A DNA stretch of 64,000 bases from positions 2,522,501-2,586,500 of the forward strand of contig NZ_BPIM01000001.1 of assembly GCF_026004115.1 (NCBI RefSeq), read 5' to 3'. This DNA is from Meiothermus sp. Its GTDB lineage: Bacteria > Deinococcota > Deinococci > Deinococcales > Thermaceae. The position numbers and the translations under genes were made by a program. Positions within the stretch are counted from its first letter, which is position 1. Each line of letters begins with the position of its first letter. The notes beneath the pieces are model-generated. The model was not told the DNA's origin, searched no databases, and saw nothing but the letters and a program-made list of their open reading frames with translations. Of the stretch, positions 18,019 to 27,802 are shown one piece after another.

Positions 18019-18021
18019 GGT

Positions 18022-18510
18022 ATGGAACTTCAAATCGTCAGGGTCGAGAAACCGCAAAACCTGAACGTCATCCTGGGCCAGAGCCACTTCATCAAGACCG
18101 TTGAGGACTTGCATGAAGCCCTGGTGACGGCTGTGCCGGGTATCCAGTTTGGGCTGGCCTTCTGTGAGGCTTCCGGCAAGCGACTGATTCGCAAAAGCGG
18201 TACTTCGGCTGAACTGGTGGATTTGGCCGTCCGTAATGCAGAGGCCATAGGGGCTGGCCACTCCTTTTTGATCGTGCTGGGTGAAGGTTATTTTCCCATC
18301 AACGTTTTACACGCCATCAAGGCTTGTCCCGAGGTGGTGCGAATTTTTGCCGCAACCGCCAACCCCCTCTCGGTGATTGTGGCCGAACAGGACGACCAGC
18401 GCGGGATTTTGGGCGTTCTGGACGGACACAAGCCGCTGGGGGTCGAAGCAGATGAAGACATCCAGTGGCGCAAAGACCTTCTGCGACGCTTTGGCTACAA
18501 GCTGGGCTAA
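18022..18510 (+). CDS. adenosine-specific kinase family protein (PF04008)
   Basis: A 162-aa protein matching the small conserved family described as adenosine-specific kinase: LNVILGQSHFIKTVEDLHEA, PGIQFGLAFCEASGKRLIR, AIGAGHSFLIVLGEGYFPIN and VVRIFAATANPLSVIVAE. The family is common in archaea and thermophiles; the biochemical role is weakly established. It probably shares a transcript with the secreted protein three nt upstream. Its 3' end overlaps by four bases the end of the convergent DUF3445 gene. Confidence 0.85.
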   Translation: MELQIVRVEKPQNLNVILGQSHFIKTVEDLHEALVTAVPGIQFGLAFCEASGKRLIRKSGTSAELVDLAVRNAEAIGAGHSFLIVLGEGYFPINVLHAIKACPEVVRIFAATANPLSVIVAEQDDQRGILGVLDGHKPLGVEADEDIQWRKDLLRRFGYKLG

Positions 18511-19310
18511 AAGAACCCCCGGGCCTCGAGCCACCGGTAAGCAGCCACGGTTCCGGGCTTGTAGGCGCGGTGGGCTTCTGGCATGGTTTGCAGGGCTTCT
18601 CGCAGGGCAGCCCGGCGCTCTGGGCTGTCGGCTACAGTCTCGACCGGCGCCACATACACCCGGATCAAGAACCAGCTTCGGTTTAGTTCGGGCAGGGGTA
18701 AGGTTACCTGGCGTTCGGTGCGAAAATAGACCCGTTCCCCTGAGAGCAACACAGGGCGGCTGGGGTGGGCCGAGAGGGCAGGGTCAAAGGTTAGCCCCCA
18801 CACATAGCGCACGAAGGGGCCTTTTTGGCTCATAGCTCTGGCCACATTGTGCTGGGCAGCCCGAAGCTTTTCGCTGTGGGGTACGGGGCTATGGATCTCG
18901 GCGAAGCTACGCCCAATTTTTTCGAGTGGGTTCCAGTGGCTGGGAAAGCAGACCCAAAGTGCTTCGAGCAAGGTTCCGTGCATCAGCACCAGGTCTTCCT
19001 GAACCCGCAGTGCGGCGGCTTTTCCGAGCTCGAGCAGGTCTTTTTTATTGGGCTCTGGAGCTGCTTTTGTACCTGGCGCATGCGGAAGCTGCTGCCACAG
19101 CCACTCAAGCGCCGCCCGTACCCATGCGGGCTGGTGGGTAGGGGAGAGAAGGGCGCTGGAGGGCTCCTGGGCAAAGGCCTCGAGCTTGGCTGCTTGGTAG
19201 CGCGGGTACTCATGGTCGAGCAGAAATGGCGGCCCCTCGAGCCGCGCCAGATCCGGTCGCACGCGGTGGTCTGAAGAAACTGGAAACGGTACTTGCAGCC
19301 CGGGTAACAC
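18507..19310 (-). CDS. DUF3445 / heme-dependent oxidative N-demethylase-like protein
   Basis: A 267-aa protein matching the DUF3445 family: ALWVCFPSHWNPLEKIGRSF followed by the IHSPVPHSEKL stretch, then GPFVRYVWGLTF and the C-terminal region with a strand like SWFLIRVYVAPVE. Characterised fungal and bacterial relatives bind heme and oxidatively demethylate small amines (for example dimethylamine). Partner subunits are not encoded nearby, so the substrate is unknown. It is divergent from the peroxiredoxin gene. Confidence 0.75.
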   Translation of the reverse strand: MLPGLQVPFPVSSDHRVRPDLARLEGPPFLLDHEYPRYQAAKLEAFAQEPSSALLSPTHQPAWVRAALEWLWQQLPHAPGTKAAPEPNKKDLLELGKAAALRVQEDLVLMHGTLLEALWVCFPSHWNPLEKIGRSFAEIHSPVPHSEKLRAAQHNVARAMSQKGPFVRYVWGLTFDPALSAHPSRPVLLSGERVYFRTERQVTLPLPELNRSWFLIRVYVAPVETVADSPERRAALREALQTMPEAHRAYKPGTVAAYRWLEARGFF

Positions 19311-19343
19311 CTTGTCCAGATTTTAGTGGTTATCATGTATTCC

Positions 19344-19820
19344 ATGCTGAACCCAGGTGTTCCCGCCCCCGACTTTAGCCTTCCCGACCAAAGCGGCAAA
19401 AAGCACAGCCTGACCGACTACCGGGGCAGTTGGGTGGTGCTTTACTTCTACCCCAAGGACGACACCCCTGGCTGTACCAAAGAAGCCTGTAATTTCCGCG
19501 ACGAAAAGGGCCGCCTGGAAGAACTGGGCGCGGTGGTGCTGGGGGTATCCGCCGACGATGTCCAAAGCCACGGAAAATTTCACCGCAAGTATGACCTTAA
19601 CTTTCCTCTGTTGTCCGACCCAGATACAACCATGATCAGGGCCTATGGCGCCTGGGGTAAGAAGGTCATGTACGGTAAGGAGTACGAAGGGGTCTTTCGC
19701 TATACCTTCCTGATTGACCCCGAGGGCCGGGTGGCGAAGGTGTGGGACAAGGTCAAACCCGACCAACACGCCCTCGAGGTGGCCGAAGCGCTAGTCGAGC
19801 TGCAAAAGCAAGCGGTGTGA
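19344..19820 (+). CDS. bcp: thioredoxin-dependent peroxiredoxin, Bcp/PrxQ type
   Basis: A 158-aa AhpC/TSA-fold peroxidase. Cys44 (peroxidatic) and Cys49 (resolving) lie in PGCTKEACNFRD, the C-x4-C arrangement of Bcp/PrxQ enzymes, and the FYPKDDTPGC lead-in is intact. It reduces hydrogen peroxide and organic hydroperoxides with thioredoxin. TATCAT ends seven nt before the ATG at 19344, favouring a leaderless start there over in-frame codons at 19326 and 19335. Confidence 0.93.
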   Translation: MLNPGVPAPDFSLPDQSGKKHSLTDYRGSWVVLYFYPKDDTPGCTKEACNFRDEKGRLEELGAVVLGVSADDVQSHGKFHRKYDLNFPLLSDPDTTMIRAYGAWGKKVMYGKEYEGVFRYTFLIDPEGRVAKVWDKVKPDQHALEVAEALVELQKQAV

Positions 19821-19966
19821 AACCGAAACGGCCCTTACGTTGTGCTTTACAGACGCCGCCCGGATGGGCGGCTTGTGCTTCTAAACCTGTAAGGCTCGCT
19901 CTTTGTGAAGCGTGCTCAAGACAACGGATGTTCCACTCATCTGCTGACGCAAATTCGGTAATCTGA

Positions 19967-20692
<726 letters not shown>

Positions 20693-20770
20693 CCGCCACG
20701 TTTTTCTCCCCATCACCCTTTCCTGCCGTTGAGCAGTGAAGCTGCTAACCGAGAAAAGCCTGCTGCCGGC

Positions 20771-20800
20771 TTGTCAACCGCTGGTCTGGGACGCTAAAAT
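20771..20800 (+). promoter_or_regulatory. promoter of the metG leader (TTGTCA, 18 nt, TAAAAT)
   Basis: A near-consensus sigma-70 promoter: TTGTCA at 20771-20776, an 18-nt spacer and TAAAAT at 20795-20800. Transcription would start around 20807 and give a leader of about 148 nt before the metG GTG. Confidence 0.75.
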
Positions 20801-20843
20801 ACAGGTTGTGGTAGGGCCTTGCTTTAACCGAATGATGCGAATG

Positions 20844-22862
<2,019 letters not shown>

Positions 22863-22916
22863 AAAGCCGGTGTCGATGGTTTATAGCCGATGGTGGAAAC
22901 ATGCCTGGTATGACCG

Positions 22917-23285
22917 TTATTGGGCACTTTCCAGGTCGGGCCGCAAGCGCACCGCCTCGCGTAAATACACGTGCTTGACCTGTTTTTGGGGGACCTCGGT
23001 GTTCCACAGCATCATAACCCGAATCACCCTGGGCAAAGCACCCGGCACCGGAATTTCACGGGAGTTGATGAGCGGAACCATCTGCATCCCGAGCTGCCGG
23101 GCGGCCTCGGCAGGGAAAGCGGCCCGTAGGTCGTCGGTCAGAGTGAAAAACATGGCCCCGATGGTGTCGAAATCGGTGATCTGGTTGACCTCGAGCATCT
23201 TTTGCAGCAGTTCCCGCGTAGCGCCCAGAATTGCCTCACGGGTATCCTGGTCTACTGTTATGGCGCCTCGAACCCCTCGCATCAT
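22917..23285 (-). CDS. aroH: chorismate mutase, AroH type
   Basis: A 122-aa monofunctional chorismate mutase of the Bacillus subtilis AroH fold. Hallmarks are the N-terminal [13 protein letters not shown], the [19 protein letters not shown] stretch, the catalytic Arg in [12 protein letters not shown] and the C-terminal [15 protein letters not shown] with its Tyr. It converts chorismate to prephenate for Phe and Tyr synthesis. It is divergent from rpmE and convergent with metG. Confidence 0.93.
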   Translation of the reverse strand: MMRGVRGAITVDQDTREAILGATRELLQKMLEVNQITDFDTIGAMFFTLTDDLRAAFPAEAARQLGMQMVPLINSREIPVPGALPRVIRVMMLWNTEVPQKQVKHVYLREAVRLRPDLESAQ

Positions 23286-23380
23286 CGTGTGCGCGATTTT
23301 ATCCCAGCTTGCCCTTCCCGCCTAGACCTGCTATAGTGCATGAGTTGACAGCACGGCAAAATCCGTGCTCAGGAGAGGCT

Positions 23381-23608
23381 ATGAAAGAGAAAATTCACCC
23401 CAAGCTGGTGCCTTGCAAAATCATCTGCAATGGCGAAGTAATCATGCAAACCTACAGCACCAAGCCCGAGATCCATGTCGAGGTTTGGAGCGGTAACCAC
23501 CCCTTCTGGACCGGACAGCAGCGTTTTGTAGACACCGAAGGTCGGGTTGAGAAATTCCAAAAGAAGTTTGCTGGCACCTACGGCAAGAAAGCCTCAAAGA
23601 AGCAATAA
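23381..23608 (+). CDS. rpmE: 50S ribosomal protein L31, without zinc-binding cysteines
   Basis: A 75-aa L31 starting [16 protein letters not shown], with the family core [15 protein letters not shown] and [20 protein letters not shown]. An AGGAGAG ribosome site precedes the ATG. Thermus L31 as I recall it has Cys pairs at the two zinc positions (CGCG and CSKC); here the equivalents read CNGE and WSGN, so a four-Cys site cannot form. This is the C-minus type of L31. Whether a C-plus paralogue exists elsewhere cannot be seen. Confidence 0.93.
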   Translation: MKEKIHPKLVPCKIICNGEVIMQTYSTKPEIHVEVWSGNHPFWTGQQRFVDTEGRVEKFQKKFAGTYGKKASKKQ

Positions 23609-23625
23609 TCGTCCCTGCGGGCTGC

Positions 23626-23654
23626 CAGGCGGGCAGTCGCTCGCCTGTTTTTTT
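23626..23654 (+). terminator. intrinsic terminator of rpmE
   Basis: CAGGCG (23626-23631) pairs with CGCCTG (23642-23647), followed directly by seven T. It lies 17 nt after the rpmE stop. Confidence 0.85.
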
Positions 23655-23735
23655 AGAGCACCCTTTGGAAGCTATGGCGTGTGGGGTAACTTACGCTGCA
23701 CTGTGTGTGGCATAAATGTGGGAAACGCGATAGTA

Positions 23736-25355
23736 TCAGACCACCAACCACTGCTGCCGCCACTCTTCCACCCACTCGCTGTAGTAGCCGGCCATGAAGG
23801 TTTGGGAAGGGTCTTCAGCGCTGGGGAAGGGGTAGCTTTTTGGCTCGAGGTCGCACACCCACTCGGCGCGGGGGTCGAGGGTGTAGACCCTGCCGCAGCT
23901 TTGTACGCTGTCCTTCCAGCCCAAAGCCCGGCGTAGTTTTTCGATTGTTTCCCATAAAGCCTTGCGGGGGTTTTTGTTGTGGGGGTCGCCCAGCCGATCC
24001 AGCAGCAGCTCGAGGCTGGCCTGCCCGCGCTGCACCAGCAAAAAAACCAGCAGTTCGCCCGCCTTGCTCACCGCGCCAATGGGCACCGGTCGGCCATTGA
24101 CCCGCACCTCGAGCCGCCCGAAAGGTTGCACCTCCACCCTAAAACGCTGGGTATGGGGGGGGTGTAGCCCCATCTGCCGGGCCAGCCCCGGAAAGCAACC
24201 CAGCTCTTCTCGCACCCACAGGCTTTGGGGGTCTAGCTCGGCAATCAGCGCTTGGGCCTGGCGCTCGCTTCCCTGTTGACGGGCCAGTTCCGCTTCCAGC
24301 ACCCGCAGCACCACCCGGCTGCGCTCGCCCAACTTGCCCTCTTGCAAAAGGGTCTGAAGTCGCGGAAGGCTCTCCAGAACACTTTTTCGCTCGCCCAGCA
24401 TCAGGCGGGTGGCGGCCAGGTCGGCCTCGAGCCATTCCTCGGGCTTGAGTTCCCAGGCCTGAATCAGTTTAGAAAAGGCTTGCTCCACACGCCCCATCAG
24501 GCGCAGGGTATGCCCCCAGCCCCACAGCGCCAAGAGCCGATCCTGGGTATCGCCGGCTTCCTTGAAGGCATACTGGTAGCTATCCAGCGCACGTTCCCAT
24601 TCCCCTAAGCTACGTCGAACAGCGCCCAAGCCCACCAGGGCCCGGGCCCGAAACTCTCTGGCGGCCTCCTTGCGGCTAACCTTGTAGGCTTCCAGCAGGT
24701 GATGCTCGGCCTTGTGGGGTTGGTCGTGGAGAAGAGCAGAGCCCAGGCTGTGATGGGCCCAGGCCAGGTAGTAGGGGTCGCGCTCGAGGTAGGCCAGGGC
24801 TTCGGCCCAAGAAACCAGGGCCGCAGGTCGCTGCCCTCGGTGGTTCAGAAACCATCCCCGGTCTAGCAGCATGCGCCCCAGAGCGGTGCCTTGCAGGTGG
24901 GCCCGCGAGCGGTCGAAAACCTCGAGCCAGCCAGGGTCTCCCGTCCAGAACAGCGCCTCGCCCTTGCTCCGATAGAAGATGCTCCAGTCCATATCGGTGG
25001 CCGGAGTGGCGTTTTCTAGGGTTTGCAGGGCCTGCGAGTAACGCCCTAGCCGAACCAGGGCCCAAGCCTGATATACCCAAAGAGCGGCTTCTGGGGAGTG
25101 ATTGGAAAAAAATTGCAGGATTTCATCAGGCCGACGGGCACGGCAAAGGGTTTGAACATAGAGCCGCGCTGAGCTAGGGTGGTGGTCATAGGCCAACGGC
25201 AGGCGTCGCAACCGCTCCAGTAAATCTAAAGCCTGCTGGTAGGTCTGACACTGTTCAAAAGCGTTATATAAAAGCTGCAAGGCGGCCTGATCGTGCCCGG
25301 CCTCGAGCATGGCCTCTAAGCCCAACCAAAACTCTGTTGATAGCGGCCTAGGCAC
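23736..25355 (-). CDS. TPR-domain transcriptional regulator with C-terminal winged helix (SARP/BTAD-like)
   Basis: A 539-aa protein. Residues from about 30 to 370 are alpha-helical repeats of TPR type (for example ALVGLGAVRRSLGEWERALD, AHHSLGSALLHDQPHKAEHH). The last ~140 aa contain an OmpR/SARP-like DNA-binding domain: VQPFGRLEVRVNGRPVPIG, SKAGELLVFLLVQRG and the NPRKALWETIEKLRRALG recognition-helix region. SARP regulators normally carry this domain at the N-terminus, so the order is reversed. The GTG start at 25355 has TAAGAT six nt upstream (leaderless). It sits next to the CRISPR leader but nothing proves a link. Target genes unknown. Confidence 0.75.
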   Translation of the reverse strand: MPRPLSTEFWLGLEAMLEAGHDQAALQLLYNAFEQCQTYQQALDLLERLRRLPLAYDHHPSSARLYVQTLCRARRPDEILQFFSNHSPEAALWVYQAWALVRLGRYSQALQTLENATPATDMDWSIFYRSKGEALFWTGDPGWLEVFDRSRAHLQGTALGRMLLDRGWFLNHRGQRPAALVSWAEALAYLERDPYYLAWAHHSLGSALLHDQPHKAEHHLLEAYKVSRKEAAREFRARALVGLGAVRRSLGEWERALDSYQYAFKEAGDTQDRLLALWGWGHTLRLMGRVEQAFSKLIQAWELKPEEWLEADLAATRLMLGERKSVLESLPRLQTLLQEGKLGERSRVVLRVLEAELARQQGSERQAQALIAELDPQSLWVREELGCFPGLARQMGLHPPHTQRFRVEVQPFGRLEVRVNGRPVPIGAVSKAGELLVFLLVQRGQASLELLLDRLGDPHNKNPRKALWETIEKLRRALGWKDSVQSCGRVYTLDPRAEWVCDLEPKSYPFPSAEDPSQTFMAGYYSEWVEEWRQQWLVV

Positions 25356-25847
25356 CTCGATATCTTACCGCCCCGATGCAGCCAAGGGAGCAAAAAATGC
25401 CCCTGACCCCAGGAGCTGTCCCCTACCCTCCGCTACCAAGCTTGGGCTGGTCACCATCGGCAAAGGGGCTGGGTTGAAACGGGTTTGCTGCCGGTGGCGC
25501 TACCAAAAGCAACGCAAGTAGCAAAACCACAACGCCAATACAAGAGATTTGCTTATAGCCGATAGCACCGACGCCGGGGTTACGAAGTTTCTTTTTCATA
25601 ACCCCAGCCTTGGGCCGGGGTCTGCACGGTTTGTGCAGGGTGGTGTAATCTATGCCCTAGGAATCCGCGCGAACCCCAAGCAAGTGCCAAAACCCGGGGG
25701 GGTTCGCGCAAGCCGAGAAATCGGCTAGGGGACATTGAAAACCTGTTTTCCCTTCACCTTGCCCCACCCTGCGCCGGAACCCTTTTCAGGGGGGTTCGCG
25801 CAAACGGCCTCTTGAGCTTTGTCCAGCACGCACGCTAGAATGAGGCC
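25356..25847 (+). promoter_or_regulatory. CRISPR leader region
   Basis: 492 nt without a credible gene, ending at the first repeat. The element GGGGGGTTCGCGCAA occurs twice (about 25697-25711 and 25789-25803), and GCGAACCCC lies inverted near 25668-25676. GCAGGGTGG (about 25636) and CCACCCTGC (about 25764) are a further inverted pair. Hairpins GGGGTTA/TAACCCC and CTGCAC/GTGCAG lie between 25595 and 25640. Position upstream of the repeat end opposite ATTGAAAC fits a leader that drives array transcription rightward. Confidence 0.65.
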
Positions 25848-27676
25848 GTTGCACTCGGGCGAAAGCTCGAGTGAGGATTGAAACTGTTGTCCTGCACAGA
25901 AACTAAATTACCTTCCCGTGTTGCACTCGGGCGAAAGCTCGAGTGAGGATTGAAACCTGAAGGGCGATTTTGCGGGCGCTTGGGCCGAGGTGTTGCACTC
26001 GGGCGAAAGCTCGAGTGAGGATTGAAACTTTGGGGTCTAAAAACCCTGCATCCATTCGCGCAAGTTGCACTCGGGCGAAAGCTCGAGTGAGGATTGAAAC
26101 TGCAAGCTCATCATCCCTTGGCTTCGCTCCCTGGCGGGTTGCACTCGGGCGAAAGCTCGAGTGAGGATTGAAACCACACATCAAGTCGAAATACCTTTTG
26201 GCTCAGGCACGTTGCACTCGGGCGAAAGCTCGAGTGAGGATTGAAACTTCAAAACCAGTAGGCTTATATGCTATGCCGCTATGGTTGCACTCGGGCGAAA
26301 GCTCGAGTGAGGATTGAAACGTGATGTAAACATTATTTATGATGCCTTATCTTTGGTTGCACTCGGGCGAAAGCTCGAGTGAGGATTGAAACTACATACT
26401 TCACCTTGAATCCTTCCCACTCTGTGGGTTGCACTCGGGCGAAAGCTCGAGTGAGGATTGAAACGCCAGCAGGGATTGGTGTGGAGTGACCGGGAGGCGT
26501 TGCACTCGGGCGAAAGCTCGAGTGAGGATTGAAACTGCTAGACTGGACGTGAGGGCCATGTCTAAGCTCATGGTTGCACTCGGGCGAAAGCTCGAGTGAG
26601 GATTGAAACATTATCGTGCACTGAAACGATATTGTTTTCCCTCCGTTGCACTCGGGCGAAAGCTCGAGTGAGGATTGAAACCTCGAGCACCCGCAGCGGC
26701 ACGCTGTTCATGGTTTGTTGCACTCGGGCGAAAGCTCGAGTGAGGATTGAAACTGGGCGAGGAGGGCTATTTTGACGAGGCTGTGCTGCGTTGCACTCGG
26801 GCGAAAGCTCGAGTGAGGATTGAAACACCAAGCTGAGCACCCGCCCTGGTTCTGCGGGTTGGTTGCACTCGGGCGAAAGCTCGAGTGAGGATTGAAACGA
26901 TCATATGCCCTCGAAGAGCAAGGCGGAAACGTTGCACTCGGGCGAAAGCTCGAGTGAGGATTGAAACATATATTTTACAACGCACCCTTCCCACTCTGTG
27001 GGAGTTGCACTCGGGCGAAAGCTCGAGTGAGGATTGAAACGGCCAGCGCATGTCAGCTCTCATCTCTCGGCAGTTGCACTCGGGCGAAAGCTCGAGTGAG
27101 GATTGAAACGCAGAAAAGGCAACTTGGGCAAGCTACCAGGCATACGTTGCACTCGGGCGAAAGCTCGAGTGAGGATTGAAACGTGGGCCATCGCGAGGTA
27201 GCCCACGAACTCTGGGTGTTGCACTCGGGCGAAAGCTCGAGTGAGGATTGAAACAGCCTGCCCCAGGGCGCTCAGGTCGATTGGTACATTGGTTGCACTC
27301 GGGCGAAAGCTCGAGTGAGGATTGAAACTTGAATACCACCATACCCTTTGAGGTCGACGTCACGTTGCACTCGGGCGAAAGCTCGAGTGAGGATTGAAAC
27401 GCACAGGGGCTCATCTCCAGGCCCCCGCACGCACTCGTTGCACTCGGGCGAAAGCTCGAGTGAGGATTGAAACGTGCTGATGCCGGTTTAGCTCTCGCCC
27501 GTGCCCCGGGTTGCACTCGGGCGAAAGCTCGAGTGAGGATTGAAACGATGGAGTCGCCTCCAACAGCGATGATGAGGGAGGTTGCACTCGGGCGAAAGCT
27601 CGAGTGAGGATTGAAACTTAGAACTACTACATGGTAGCCAGGTTCCACTGGCGTTGCACTCGGGCGAAAGCTCGAG
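25848..27676 (+). CRISPR. CRISPR array: 26 repeats of 37 bp, 25 spacers
   Basis: Repeats begin GTTGCACTCGGGCG and end GAGGATTGAAAC. By eye the first 25 copies (starts 25848, 25920, 25992, 26064 ... 27581) are identical; the last (27653) keeps only its first 24 bases, marking the trailer end. Spacers are 32-37 bp, mostly 35-36. The repeat folds into a nine-base stem (CACTCGGGC with GCTCGAGTG, one G-U) closed by a GAAA tetraloop. The ATTGAAAC end is typical of type I-A/B and type III repeats, giving the usual 8-nt crRNA handle. No cas gene is in the window. Confidence 0.98.
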
Positions 27677-27691
27677 CACACAAAAAAGTAA

Positions 27692-27729
27692 CGCTTGTGG
27701 GCTAGGGAGGGGAACCCACAAGCGCTTTT
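27692..27729. terminator. bidirectional terminator between the CRISPR array and hypF
   Basis: CGCTTGTGGG (27692-27701) pairs perfectly with CCCACAAGCG (27715-27724). The plus strand continues CTTTTTG, and on the minus strand the stem is followed by TTACTTTTTTG. It can end both the array transcript and the convergent hypF transcript. Confidence 0.85.
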
Positions 27730-27802
27730 TGAATCCCCACTGCTGTGGGTTGACATTTTTTTACTGCTAGTAAATGCGATTGAATAGGGAAAAAAGTCCT
27801 GC

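Noticed and set aside
25903-27756. Minus-strand open frames repeating VSILTRAFARVQ
   Set aside because: They are translations of the CRISPR repeats and spacers; no ribosome sites, and the period equals the repeat-spacer period.
27750-27776. Promoter-like TTGACA followed by A/T-rich sequence right of the CRISPR terminator
   Set aside because: The spacing to TAAATG is only 15 nt and it would drive antisense RNA into the 3' end of hypF; not enough support.
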